DNA of 64,000 nt, taken from positions 17,778,829 through 17,842,828 of the forward strand of contig CM068540.1 in assembly GCA_035048495.1 (NCBI GenBank), in the 5' to 3' direction. A program made the position numbers and the translations under genes. The notes under the pieces were generated by a model. It searched no databases, was not told where the DNA came from, and was given only the letters and a program-made list of their open reading frames with translations. Of this stretch, positions 23,521-36,050 are shown in pieces (within the stretch, counting starts at the first letter, position 1; every line of letters begins with the position of its first letter). The stretch is from Euptelea pleiosperma. Its lineage: Eukaryota; Streptophyta; Magnoliopsida; Ranunculales; Eupteleaceae.

Positions 23521-23896
23521 TTAAAACTTATCCACGCTCACTCCATCTCAAAGGACGTCATAGGCTTCTCTTCTCTTGGTTTTCTTCATGCCAACTGTTA
23601 AACGGATCTTCAATCCTTCGGTGGAGATGAGGTTACTGTCACCCAAATCATCACCTTCGTCTTCATCCCCTCGACATCAACTAGCTTTCCTTTCTACAGA
23701 TACCCAGCCACAGTTGTGGAGAAATGCAAGACTGATGAGTCCTTGTACCCAACTTCACATACAGATCAGGTGTGTACAAAGTTAATTAGCTGCCCCGTCT
23801 CTTCATTAAACTCATAGTTGGTTGCATCTCGAGGGAAGATAGCTACTGCCATGTCGTATTCCTGTAACAACTCTGGCAATGGCTTTTCCATTTTTC
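23521..23896 (-). pseudogene. DUF538 family exon, decayed
   Basis: Read on the minus strand, this gives the conserved C-terminal half of a plant DUF538 protein (function unknown). Visible motifs in order are PLPELLQEYD, PRDATNYEFNEETGQL, VCEVGYKDSSVLHFS, GKLVDVEGMKTKV and VGMKKTKRREAYDV, ending DKF and a stop at 23521-23523. The exon begins after an intact acceptor (TTTACAG), so it is a genomic copy and not a processed one. It is broken by in-frame stops (after FVHT, after AGYL, after YDV) and by a frameshift between TVTSSP and the EGLKIRL stretch. Exon 1 was not found. It lies just inside a CACTA end, so capture by the transposon is likely but not proven. Confidence 0.88.
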
Positions 23897-25029
23897 CTGT
23901 AAACACCAAAACTCCACTGCTAAAGAATCTTATTTGGAAAAAAAAATTTGTTTCCTGTTTTTGCTATTATGTCTTTTTACTGGTCAAACTTACCAAATTA
24001 GCTACTACAATAACAAAGGTCCATGATGGATGATCATCCACCCATAAACCAGCAACTCTTGAGGAGACCAAATCATGCATAGAGAATAAAAACAAAGAAG
24101 AGGCATTATAATGATGCGACTGATTTAACTACGAACCACGGGCTGAGGTTGAGGATTGGACTGGTTTCCCGCCCTCCAACCCCCCATGGGCATTATGAAT
24201 GCTACAAAAGTAACTTCTGTACACAATGTAATATTTGCATCATGCCATGTTATAAAACTATTGTGCTACTAACCTGCCGATAAAGAAATCAACCAACAAA
24301 AAGGTAAAAAAGCAATCTATGGAACAGAAGTCCAATAACACAACAATGGATGTCAAGCAACCTATAAGAAAAACCAAACACAACCATAATTGTCTGATAT
24401 TCCGGTACAAACCAGTAGTAAGAAACTCCACTGCACCATTACCAGCCTAAACACTCCTACCACTCTGAACAAGAAACTCCATTATGTGGCTGTTGATGTT
24501 TTGGCACTTGCAGCCAACGGATGCAGCAAAATGATCACCAACTATATCTGATACGGGTAAGATAAGCATATACTAAATTCTAAACCAGCTCCATTTCAAA
24601 TTTAGTCTTTCTGCTGGTCTAAGCTTGGCTCATTCATGAACAAATATCCTAGAATACAGATGATGCTTTTACACCCAACCATACCATTTCACATTCAAAA
24701 TGACCAATATTGGCTATACTAGACAATTTCTCCACTTATAACACGAAGAAAATAACCATAAGTAGAAAGTGTTACTTGCTAAAAAATTTGTATAACACTC
24801 CAAAAGGTCCAATGCACAAAATAAGAAAATAGCATTTGTAGGCTATAAAAGTACATAATCTACACAACTTAAGAAACTCAATAAAAAAAAGTTGAACATC
24901 ACTAAAAGTACCCAAATTATACAACAAGCAACCAATGTGTTCACCTTAATGTGTCATTTGTAGGAATACTGCTCTAGCTGGCCATAACTATTCTATATGT
25001 ACCCTTTTTACCGTGCAAGTACCTATAAG
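23897..25029. other. Non-coding stretch, possibly intron of the captured gene
   Basis: About 1.1 kb, AT-rich. On the minus strand it lies upstream of the DUF538 exon, where an intron would be. I looked for the N-terminal DUF538 exon and did not find it. No other signal is supported. Confidence 0.4.
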
Positions 25030-25423
25030 CATGGTTTTAAAGACGGCCGTTCAAACGGTAACGCCCCAAGCCCATTTCCGTTAAAATCATTTAAACACGT
25101 TTTGACGCTTTGAATTTAATGGCCATTTTTTGTTTTAACGGCCGTTAAAATCGTTTAAACAGCCGTTAAAATCATTTTAACAGCCGTTAAATTCTGAAAA
25201 AAATTGTGAAAAAAAAATGGCCATTAAATCTGTCAAATTTCCATTAAATTCCATTTTTTTTTAATTTGAATTTCAGAACCATTTTTTCCATTTTTTTTTC
25301 GTTAAAAATATTAAAATACGTTAAATTCTATTTTTTCCATTTTTCCCATTTTTTTTCTATTTTTCCCCCTTGCTGTTTCAAATCCATTTTAACGGTAACG
25401 CACCCAGTCCGTTAAAATGGCCT
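25030..25423. mobile_element. hAT-like MITE of the GGCCGTT family
   Basis: 394 bp, rich in the motif CCGTTAAAAT and its complement. The 8 bp CCTATAAG flanks it on both sides (25022-25029 and 25424-25431). A relative of 391 bp in the other orientation lies at 52551-52941, with its own 8 bp duplication. The right terminal repeat is poorly preserved in this copy. Confidence 0.6.
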
Positions 25424-25431
25424 CCTATAAG

Positions 25432-25874
25432 AATGGAGACATTCCAATCAGAATATTATGTCACATGTATGTATAGGTGCTTTTGTAAGCATAAAAGTAC
25501 CAGTAACTCTGCAACAAATTTGATTGTAGATTTCACAAACAAATTGAAAATAAGTAGTGCAAGTCATTTCTATCTAGCAAGACATAAAATATTGATCTAT
25601 AAGAGTTAAGGGATAATTAATGAGGCAACCCAGTGTGCGAAACATAAAATTAATCGAGAAAGAGTCTTGAAATGAGAGAGCATAGTGACTGAAGATTTAA
25701 ATCCTTCAAGATTGAAGAACAGTAAATACAGTGCTGTATCAGACCAATAACAAATGGACTTTGACTAGTAAGTCGGTTTCCTTCCAAAGATCTTCCATCT
25801 ATAAAAATGACAAAGAAATAATCGGAAAATAAGTTCCAAAGACTCAAAATCCAACACTTTCTGTTATGCCCACG
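25432..25874. other. Intergenic DNA, nothing recognised
   Basis: AT-rich sequence between a MITE and the gag remnant of element 2. The missing 3' LTR and pol of element 2 would be expected here but are absent. Confidence 0.5.
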
Positions 25875-26705
25875 TTAAGATAGGAAGTTGACTTCCTCTC
25901 TCTCATTTTCTAATTGAACTAGACGTTGCTCCAAGCTTTCCATAGATTGTTGTTGGTGGTGCTCTAGACCTTGAAAATACTGTTGTTGATGGGCAATGTA
26001 CTGAGAGAGAAGGTCCTCTAGACAGGGTTTAGTAGCCAACGAAGGTGGTTCAGCCAAGGGAAGCTAAGGTGCCAACTCTTGATTGTAGTCCGACTCAGTA
26101 TGAAAGTTGTAAGGCAAAGTGGAGTCTGGGACTAGCTACTGACTCTGGAAATCCTGAGGGGCCCACTGTTGATTAGAATAGTCATTCTATGGATATGACT
26201 GGTACTGGGATTGGGAATATTGCCAGTCGTACTCTCCATTGGGTTGATGGAACCCGGAAGGATAATTATCCTGTGACAGTTGTTGAAGGAGGGCAGACTG
26301 TTCCCAACCAAAGTTATGGTGACTCTTATTGTCCGGATAATAAGTGTTGTCATAGGAGGTCTGCATGGGTGATGGAAAGGTACAGACATCTTGCTGGATA
26401 GGAGGGTAATTTCCTACAGATTGGGAATTGTGAACGTGTTGCTGGACCGCAGCACGAAGGACAGAGACTGAATTTTTAAGCTCTTGGAGTACAAAATTGT
26501 ACTCTAGATCTCAGTGATTATCATACCTTGTAGAAGTGTGCGAGACTAGAGTATCATGATGATACGCAGAATTGTCATACCATTGTTGAGAGTGATCACC
26601 TAGATTTTCACAGAAACTGTAGTAGGTCTCATACAGAGGCCGTTCATCTGCCATCAGTGGAGATAGAGGGATGCGGTGTACTAACTCTCGGATCGAGTCA
26701 GTCAA
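25875..26705 (-). pseudogene. gag remnant of element 2
   Basis: Short minus-strand frames resemble parts of the gag of element 1: QSMESLEQRLVQLENE against its QQSMLRLEQRLGNLEAE, YYPDNKSHHNFGW against its YYPDTRNHPNFSW, and ENLGDHSQQW against its ELGENSQHW. Most of the gag core, the zinc knuckle and all of pol are missing. Stops and frame changes separate the pieces. This is an internally deleted, non-autonomous derivative. Confidence 0.75.
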
Positions 26706-26759
26706 AGGTTAGGACAGGTCCAACCGGGCTTCTACTTGAAAAAGTAAGCCCAAGATTTG

Positions 26760-28386
26760 GCAAAAAGTTGTCAAAAAGGAGACACTGGAGTAGTGATCCT
26801 AAATGATGCACACCAAGCACAAATAATCCTATTCTAAACAATCAGGATATATTTTAGGCATTATCTTGTTATTTTTGGGGCTAGAGTAGATTATGACAGT
26901 GGGCGGACCACTGGTTTATCTTTTAGCCGCCAGACTAACTGTTTGCACTCAGAGGTTCTGACCAGGCTACACTCTTCAGAGCGAATCCTTTAGTACTAAC
27001 TCTAGTCAACAACAAGGCAATCCGAAGCCCAGACAGACGTGGGGCACAATGGCTGTCTTAAGTACATCCCAGACTAACCGGATTGGTCAAGTGTTTAAGA
27101 AGAGTGTACCCTCGGGTTAAGCTAGGGTTGGTGCGTGTTCCTAGTCCACACGCAACTAACCGCTGAATAGTCCAAGATGCCACGTCGAGCTCAATGTACT
27201 TGAGTAATAGGGACTTATAGGATGTTAAGCGGGTTCGCTTTGTATGGAGTTTTCCTCGAACACCGGGCTAATTGGCTCTACTTCTTAATTCTTTTTAATT
27301 AAATGGAGCCGTGGGATCAAATCAGTTGGAATGATGAGGTGGGTGATGAAATCCCACCAGTTTCAATTTGGAGCTCGGTCTGCTCTCTTAGAGTGGATTG
27401 ATTACGGCCACGCCACGCAAGTCGAGTAAGTTGTTGCTAGAAAACAAATAGACATGCGACAATGATTCACCCAAATTGCTTTGTATCGCACTCAAGGCGA
27501 GGATAGAGACTTACCTCCCGTGGGCCATGCCACGGGGTCGCCTCCGTGGGTTAGGGAGGGGTATCCTAATGGGCTTGGGCCCGACTCCACCTCTTTGAGC
27601 TTTCGCTCCCTACCCACACTGGATCGTGTTCCTACAGAAAAGGTAGATCGCACGGTCTAAGTATTTGGGATTATATTTGAAAGATCCTTGCCTTTTTAGG
27701 GTTCACAGAGCACGTATTGGATTTAGACAAATTTTTGAATTAATTTCTAAGTTCGAGATGGATTAAAATTTAGGAATTCTCAGATTGAAAAATACCTAGA
27801 TTGGAAAGTTTCCCGAACTGTGGAGATCTTCCAAGACAGATTTGATTGCGAGATCCCTTACAAATTTTGAAAAATTTCTCAAAATTGAAATTCTGCTCGA
27901 TTTGGGGTGTTTCCTTTTGCAGACTTTTCCAAATTCGGAAGATTTCTAAAGATAGAAATTCTTCTAAAGAGGAAACTTCTAAGAGGGGAAACACTAATTA
28001 AGCAGAGTTTCAAGATTTTAGAATCTTTCCAAAAATCGCAAATCCTTAATTGGTGATTTCTAAAAATCTGCAGAATATAAAATCCTAATTTTTTTGAATG
28101 TTGATTTTTTTATTTTTTTGATATTTTGCACTTAATCTAAGGTTTCTAAAAAAACCCTAGAACAAGATCTAGCAGTTATTTGGAAAGTAGTAAAATTTCT
28201 AAATTATTACAACTTTGCACTCGGCCTTCCGAGGCATTAAAAATAGTAATTTAAAAGACTGCTAAAAATCACTAAAAATAAAAAATAGAAAGTTTCCCGA
28301 AAAGGTCGGGCTGTCCAAATTGAGTAGCTTTCCGATTTGGCAACTTTCTAATTTCATCATTACGTCCTTTTTTGCACTCCCGTACA
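26760..28386 (-). mobile_element. Leader region of element 2
   Basis: It is collinear with 16030-17703 of element 1, for example GGCAAAAAGTTG, ATCCTAAATGATGC and AATCAGGATATATTTTAGG. No coding frame. Together with the PBS and LTR to the right it forms the 5' part of a second minus-strand element. Confidence 0.8.
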
Positions 28387-28406
28387 CCCGAGCGGCAGCG
28401 GCGCCA
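28387..28406 (-). other. Primer binding site of element 2
   Basis: The minus strand reads TGGCGCCGCTGCCGCTCGGG, identical to the site of element 1, two bases inside the LTR that begins at 28409. Confidence 0.85.
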
Positions 28407-28408
28407 TT

Positions 28409-31400
28409 TGAAAGTAGGGTTTTTCCGCATCATTGGTTACGGAAGCCCTAATTTCAACACAATTTATAATTTTTCCGAGACTTTTAACCTTCAGAATGAG
28501 CAATTTTGCACAGTGGCTTGTGTCGGATGTCGATCCGCACTCGGGATTAGTCGTGTTAGCACAAATAAGAACACATTAAACACGAAAATTGCTAGAATGG
28601 TGGGGTGCAATTTAAAACAATCTTGATTGGATCTTTAACAGAACTGTGCACATTAACAATATTAATCAAAATAAGAATGAGAACTTAATAATCCAAACAC
28701 AACTCATAATCAGAATTCTTTATTAAATTAGAATTGTCTATAATGTATACAATCGAGATTCAAGTAAAAATAAAAAAAATAAAAACTAATTAGAGAGGAA
28801 GATTTTAGAGAGAGAAAATACTATCCTAGAGAGTGAAAGAGAGGCTTTTTAGAGAGAGAAAGAAGATAAGAGATTGTAGAGATAGAAAGAGGTTTAGGAG
28901 AGAGATAATGATAGAGAGAAAAAAAGAATAAGGTAGAGAGAGAGAAAAATACCTTAGAACTTACCATTAGAGTTGACCGGAGGTAGGTGGTTTGGCAAGA
29001 ACAGGCTCATGACTTGTAATGTCACCATTTTCAGTGGTGCTGCCCAGATTTGATGTAGCAAGAAGAGATGGTAGTGATGTTGATGGTTGATGGAGGGGCG
29101 TTGCAAGTGCTAAAGAGGAAGGTGGTGCTGCACCCTTTGCAACCCCGTTGATGGAGGTGAGTGAAGCATGGGGGGTCACCACGTTGCATACAGTGAGGAG
29201 ATGACCACGTTCTGACTTGCAAGATTTGCAGCCGCTTGCAAGTCGTGGAGGTGGAAAGGTGGATGAATAGCAACCTGTTGGAGCTGGCATGGAGGAGTCG
29301 CTCCCCACAATGGAGGAGATGATTGCACCGGTGGGGAGAACTAGCAGTTGTGAATCACTAAACCGTGATCAGTCCGGCAAAGCTTTGGTAGCCGAATGAG
29401 AGAGGCTGATTGGAGAAAGAGTTCCCTATGGAGTGGACGATGGCCTGCTGTTTATTGAAGGAGAAATCGATGGTGAGCAGCCACACTAGTGGGAACCAAA
29501 GTTGCAGGTCCGGCGAGGATGAGCACCACTAGTCTTATAGAATAGTAGATTTAGAAGAGAAGGGGTTGGAATCTGGAGAAGTTGAGGGGCGGCAATGAGT
29601 TGGGGTAGAGAATGGAGGAAGCGTCCACTATTACAGCAGATCGGGGGCGGTGCTGGTGAGGAGGAGAAGAGCTGCCGGAGTTGCAGAGGTTGCAACGCCA
29701 GTGGAGAAAGAAAAAGAAGGAGAAAATGGTGGTGGATATGGTGCACGCAGGCGGTGTGCAGCGGCGTTACAGGCGCTGCTGTTAGAGAAGGACGAGCAGA
29801 AGAGATGAAGAAGAAGAGAAGAAAAAAAAGAAGAAGGAGGAGAAGAAGACCCAAATGGCTGGAGTTACTGCCTACAACTTCGGCGAAGATGGAAGAAGAA
29901 TAAGAAAAGAAGAAGAAAGAGAAGAAGAAGAAGAGGAGAAGGAGAGGAAGAAGGAAGGGGAGAACGTGGTGGGCGTAGGAACCCTTACCGTTGGAACATG
30001 TTGTAGGTGGGGCGGTGTGGTGAGGACCGGGAAGAAGATCGTCGGTTTTAATGGCTCGGTGGTTGCTGTGGTTAATGGGGGTGACGGCTTGCTGGTTAGC
30101 CCCCTTGTACCTACAACAGAAGAAGAAGAAGAAGACGACTCCACCAGCTCGCCGGAGAGAAAAGGGAAGGCGAAGAAGAAGAAGGAGGAAGGAAAGAAGA
30201 GAGAAGAGAAAGGGGAAAGAGAAATACCCTTAGGTTTTCTCTTTAGTTTTTAAAGGGGAAACCATGGGTTTCTCCCTTGTCTAAAAAAAAAAAAATTTTT
30301 TCTTTTTTATTCTTTGAGAAATGATTGGGTTGTGGGCTTGGGCTCGGGCTCGTGGGCCATTGGTTATGGGAAGAATATGGCGTGGCCCGCTAATGGATAG
30401 GTTGTGGGCCGTAGGATTGATGCCAAAAGTTGTAGGCCCAGAGTGCATCGGCCATGGGCCAGAAGGTGGGTGAGTAGGATAGTGGGCTATTGGGCTCGAG
30501 GATAAGCGGGCCAATGGGCTAGATGGATGTGGGCCTCGTGCGAGGCCATGGGTTAGGGTGCGTTTGGCCGCCAGGGGAGAAAAATGCATTTTTCTCGTGA
30601 AACACCCATCAAGGAAAATGCATTTTTCTTTCCTCGAAAATTGAGCTATGTGCTCTCAGCCACAATCAACCATTTGAGGTATTTCTCTACAATCAAATGC
30701 GCCTTAGGGACTGAGATTTTACAATGGAGATCGGGTGGGTGATAGGATGGATGATTGACTAATCGGTGGCAAGATTGGATGGTCGGAGCATAGGAAGGAT
30801 AAATCAGATGGCGATCAAACGGTGGATTTGATGGATAATGATGATAGGTCAAGGAGAGAGACTCGGTTAGAGCTAGGAGAGAGAAAATTAGGATTTATAG
30901 AGAGGAGAGAGAATTAAGGGAGATGAGAGAGAAAATGTCAGAAAATAGAGAGAAAAATCACTAGAACCCTAGTCTTCACTGTGTTCCTCCTCACGCTTCA
31001 CTAGTAGAGCAGATCATCATTTCTTGTTGATTCATGCAGCTCACTAGTAGAGCAGATCATCATTTCTTGTTGATTCATGCGGCTTTAAATGCTTTGTTCT
31101 GACTCTTGGTCATTGGCTCTTCTTCTCTCTTCGTTCTTTGGGCCGGCTCTTTTTTTCATCTTATTCAGCTCGTATTTAGCCCATATCTTCTAGTCATAGC
31201 CTATGGGCTCTTTAAGCTTTGATAATGAGCTTTCGTGATCAATATGAGCCCGCAAGTCTTGATAATCATCCAATCAGGGTTTTCTGCGATAGAAGAAGCG
31301 CGTAATGAGACTTAATCAGAACGGCTTTCTATCTAGACTTTCAAAAATGTGTTTAATGCATGTAAATATACCATTTCGTCCAGAAAAGTGTCCTACGTAA

Positions 31401-31511
31401 CAGAAGAGACTCTTATGTAGAAAAGTGGATAAATAGAGCAATTTTACGTATGAGAGTGTGATAATGCTTATAGGATAATTACTTAAAATAAGTATTTTTG
31501 AGCGAATATCA
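28409..31511 (-). mobile_element. 5' LTR of element 2 (diverged subfamily)
   Basis: 3103 bp, opening TGAAAGTAGGG and closing GCGAATATCA on the plus strand. It keeps the edges and general layout of the element 1 LTRs, with GA-rich tracts (28790-28950) and an (AAG)-rich stretch (29800-30230), but the central part differs. It carries a 148 bp MITE (30556-30703). Its right 1.16 kb is the counterpart of 1-1138. Confidence 0.88.
30556..30703. mobile_element. Tourist-like MITE inside the LTR, second copy
   Basis: Flanked by TTA (30553-30555 and 30704-30706), with ends GGGTGCGTTTG and CAAATGCGCC. Counterpart of 181-328. Confidence 0.65.
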
Positions 31512-31524
31512 AGGAACCTAAGCA

Positions 31525-31812
31525 TGACGTGTTTGATTGCATGGAAAAAATTCCCAAGAAAATATACCTGGGAATGCCTTAAATGGCTGTTTGATTACAC
31601 CTGAGAACACTTATTTCAATCATACGACAAAGACGTATTTTCAGGTGAAAATGAATTCTTACCTATGTGGAACGGAAGTAGATTAATATTCTAGGTATGG
31701 AGGGGAAAATTTACTAGATTTTAAATCTCTAACCATTGACAGTTGTGTTTTACTAGATTTAAACTGGCTACCTAACAATTGACAGTTGAATTTTCCTAAG
31801 GAAAATGTAATT
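31525..31812. mobile_element. Tourist-like MITE, right end lost (copy B)
   Basis: Counterpart of 1152-1447. It begins TGACGTGTTTGATTGCATGG and stops before the right terminal repeat. Confidence 0.6.
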
Positions 31813-34415
31813 TTTCCACTACACTTGTCCTCGTAGGAACGGTTACAAGAATGTTTTTATGTTAAACGGAATCTTTGCTAAATTGAATATAAAAATATTC
31901 CTTACAAGTGTCCGAAGTTAATATTAAAGAATTTTTTTGTACTCCTTTTGTTTATCTTGGCATCCGATCTTCTGTTGGAATTTTTTTTTTGTCTCATGCA
32001 TTTCTGAGATAGACAATGTTTTTTCTTGATCGGCATCCAAACATTCTATTGGTGAAATACTTTTTTGATCTTGAAAGTTCGATTGGTACTGGAGAGATTT
32101 TAAGTGTAGTGTTACCGTAGGAGAGTAAAGGACATAAAGGTTTTGTAACTACAGTTTGTCGAAGAGAAAAAAGATAGTGAAGATTGATTGGAATAGTTTG
32201 TAGAAGAGAAAATACAGGTTTTTTAAAAAAATTTATTGAAAAGATTCTAGGAATAAAAAGAGAGAGTTGAACATAACATATATAAAGTTACAACCGAATT
32301 ATTTTTATTAATCTTTGGGGATTGTTTTCATTACTTTATATTAAGTTACAACCAGATAGGAGAGATTTCCTCTACAACTCGTATGGAAAGATTCTCTCTC
32401 ATGTAATCGTAGGAATTCAAAAACATCCCTAATCTGTGTGAAAGAGATTTGCTCTGGTAAGCGATTTTCTCATATATACAACGCTTGGTTTGTTTTCCTC
32501 TTACTGGGCCCCACACGTTGTCAATTTTATTAAGGACATCGATATTTTAAGAAAAAAGCCTTGGAATATATAATAAGATAATGTTAAGACTAATTGTATT
32601 TGGCAAAAGTATAGATTGCTTGTTTAATCCAAATTTGAACGGTAGGTCCTGCGAATTTTTGCTTCTCTTGAAGCTACATATCGTGCAAATCATGAACTAT
32701 GAATTTAGAAAATATAATTAAATTTTTATTAAAATATATGAGGTCGTGTCAAATATAAATTTGGGGGATTTTAACGGTGGCCATATGAATGAACATATCA
32801 CATATTCTTAACTTAGATCTATGATTGTAGTTCTTTTTCTTTGTGAAAAACCATTTTTCATAAATTTCTTGTCTCCCCTCCTCCTCAGAGAGGGAAAAAG
32901 AGAGATGGGTCTTCGCATGAACCCATGTAGGCTTCTAGGTTCACATCTTCTTCGTCTATTATTCTCATGTCCACGAAATCTTCCTAACCAAAATCCATTG
33001 CCGTTTACCTTTTCATGTAGTCAAAGAAGACCGAAAGCAAGAAAAATGTCCTCGAATGGATATGCAGTCGACACCAACGATCTAGGGAATGGCCTGTTTA
33101 ATGGGTCTCCCTAAGATCATGATACTCGTGATTCGATTCTTGAGTAGATATCATTGCCTTAAACAAAATCTTATCACATAATTTTGTAGGAAAAAATAAT
33201 ATGCCGTGAGAAAGATGCGTCCACGTATCTACCAATACTGATACCAATCGACTAAAGAACAAAAAAATCTTTTTTTTGTACAATCCACAACAATAGAGAT
33301 GTTTCTCTAAATTTGAAACTGGCTGTAATAAATCAATTAGTACAAATTTCATTCATTTTCAAAATCATCAACAAAACAAACTAAAGGATGCCAAAAATTT
33401 AGAACGCCAAAGAAATTGAATCAGTCCCTGTATTTGCAATTGAAGCTCTCCTTGTACGATTGATTGAATATTTTGAACGTTGGGTTTCTTGCAAAAAATA
33501 TAGAATGCAAGAGTTATTCATCCAATCCAATGTGAAAGAGATTAATTAGATTTAATTTGAAAAATAAAAGTTACGTACATATTACATATAGATTGTGAAA
33601 GGAGATTTATTTGGAAGGAGAGGGAGTTGGAGAGAATTTTGAAAATGTGAGAGAAGATAATAAATATATTTTTAAAGAATTTAAGGTGAGATAATGTAGG
33701 AATATGATGGGAACTAGAAAGAATTCTAGAAAATGCAAGCTAATGGAAATGAAATTTATGGAAAGAATTAACGTCTCGTTTTTAATTTGAAACAAAGAGG
33801 TGCCGTTTCAAAACAAAGAAACGTATGTGAGACGTGTCGGTTTAAAACAAATGAATGCACGAGAGAAGGGAGTAGCTGACGTGGCTCACTGAGAGCAGAA
33901 CGTGCCACATCAGCACTTCTCTATTGTAGTATAGATATATATAGATTTGAAGTGTGAACAACTAATTCTTGGTTTATAAATAAAAGTAGGGAGCCCTTTG
34001 CCAGTTCAATGGGTATAAAAAACCGTGCCACTCAATATATATTTTGAGGGATTTCTATATCAAAAGTTGTCCCACTTAACTGGTCAAGTATTGTTCCCAC
34101 GTTATGATAGCATGTGGCATGGGTGGATAGGGGAGACCGGGTGAGCAAGTTTTTCTTCTTCATTCCTAGTAAATTAGTCACTAAGGAAAACGTGCATATT
34201 AAAGATAAGAACAAAAAAAAAAAATTTAATTCAAAACAAATTATTTATTATAATATATCTTAAAATAAGATAATTGAACAAGATGAAATAGTCTTTCCTT
34301 CCCTATTTTCAAATTTCATATAGGCATTGTCCTTGTATGATAAAAAAAAATTATTTTTGATTAAGTTTGTTAGGGTTATAATATTTGCTTTCTATAATAA
34401 CGAGGAACCTGAGCA

Positions 34416-34727
34416 TGGTGTGTTTGATTGCACGGAAAAAATTCCCAAGAAAATATACCTGGGAATGCCTTAAATGGTTGTTTGATTACACCTGAGAACA
34501 CTTAGTTCAATCATATGATAAAGGCGTATTTTCAGGTGAAAATGAATTCTTACCTATGTGGAACGGAAGTGGATTAATATTCCGGGTATGGAGGGGTAAA
34601 TTTACTAGATTTTAAATCTCTAACCATGGACAGTTGTGTTTTACTGGATTTAAACTGGCTACCTAACAATTGACGGTTGAATTTTCCCAAGGAAAATGCA
34701 ATTTTCCCACTGCAATCAAACACGCCA
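34416..34727. mobile_element. Tourist-like MITE (copy B)
   Basis: Counterpart of 4030-4341. Ends TGGTGTGTTTGATTGCA and TGCAATCAAACACGCCA, followed by TAA. Confidence 0.75.
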
Positions 34728-35526
34728 TAAGTCGAAACTTAACAAAACTCATCCGGTTCTCCCCTTCATCCATGTGCACATGGCACTCTCTCACGCTGCA
34801 GATGGACAATAGTCCCTTTTATCACCTGTGACTCTATTTCCAGATTTCATAATTTTTATTGGAAAAATTCAACTTTACTTTTCCACGAAAGGATCAGAGG
34901 TTGATACATCCCATCGACAATAATGGCAAGTGGGGCTGCTAAGAGGATGTGGATGTTGTCTTGAGTGGAGCCGGTATTGATGGTACTAGTTGATGCCTAG
35001 GATGAGAAAAAAGAAAGACAGAGGTATGTGTGGACAACTTGAAACGAGGGAGAGTAAGGAAAAAATCTTTCCAAATATCATAAATTTTATTAGAAAAATT
35101 CAACTTTACTTTTCCACGAAAGGATTGGATCGTCGATATATCCCATCGACAGTAATGGTAAGTGGGCCGGCTACTGAGAAGATGTGGATGTTGTCTTGAA
35201 TGGAGCCAATATTGATGGTACTAGTTGCTGCCTGGGATGAGAAAAAAAGAAAGACAAAGGTATGTGTGGACGACTTAAAACGAGGGAGAGTAAGGAATAA
35301 ATCTTTTCACATATCATAAATTTTATTGGAAAAAATCAACTTTACTTTTCCACGAAAGGATCAGAAGTTGATACATCCCATCGACAGTAATATTGGCAAG
35401 TGGGGCTACTGAGTATATGTGGATGTTGTCTTGAGTAGAGCCGGTATCGATGGTACTAGTTGCTGCCTGAGATGAGAAAAAAAAAAAGAGAGGTATGTGT
35501 GGATGACTTGAAATGAGGGAGAATAA

Positions 35527-35807
35527 GGCTGTGTTTGATTGCACGAAAAAAAATTTTGAGAAAATACATCTGGGATATGCCTTAAATGGCCGATTGATTG
35601 CAACTGAGAAAACATATTTCAATCATGTGAGAAAATAAAGGTGTATTTTCAGGTGGAAATGAATTCCAGGCTTAGTAGGGAAAATTATCCAGATTTAAAT
35701 GGCATGTTAAGGAAAATTGTACAGATTTATAATGGCTTATCTAACAATGGACAGTTGTGTTTTCCTAAGGAAAATGCAATTTTCCCACTTGGTAATCAAA
35801 CACGCCC
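35527..35807. mobile_element. Tourist-like MITE with TAA target duplication (copy B)
   Basis: 281 bp between TAA at 35524-35526 and TAA at 35808-35810. Same site and length as 5141-5421. Confidence 0.8.
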
Positions 35808-35842
35808 TAAGGAATAAATATTTCCACACATCATAAATTTTA

Positions 35843-36050
35843 GGAACAGGTTCCGATGACCAACAAAAGTTAACCAAAAAGGTTAACATTTTTTCTCAAC
35901 CGCGGATCCCAAGAATCCAACGGTGGTTTTGCTTTTGCAAAAGTGATGCCAGCTTAGCACTATTAACCACCGTTGGATTCTCGGGATCCATGGCCGAGAA
36001 AAAACGTTAACCTTTTTGGTTAACTTTTGTTGGTCATCGGAACCCGACCC
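35843..36050. mobile_element. Foldback MITE with 9 bp target duplication (Mutator-like)
   Basis: 208 bp hairpin element. The arms of about 85 bp are near-perfect complements, with outer ends GGTTCCGATGACCAACAAAA and TTTTGTTGGTCATCGGAACC. TAAATTTTA is repeated on both sides (35834-35842 and 36051-36059). A 9 bp duplication is the hallmark of Mutator-type insertion. It lies in the fourth 235 bp unit. Confidence 0.88.

Larger units (their letters stand above)
31512..36038. repeat. Duplicated block, copy B (direct copy of 1139-5651)
   Basis: Collinear with 1139-5651 at high identity by eye, with scattered substitutions and small indels, such as about 25 extra bp near 34035-34060. It runs directly on from the LTR edge, as in copy A. 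It carries the same MITEs, the same 235 bp array and the same foldback. No gene is supported in it. Confidence 0.9.

Noticed and set aside
29595..30253. Lys/Arg/Glu-rich frames in the LTR (also 7080-7253, 19586-20006, 21662-21922)
   Set aside because: They are translations of GA- and AAG-rich LTR tracts. They are low complexity and not conserved between LTR copies.
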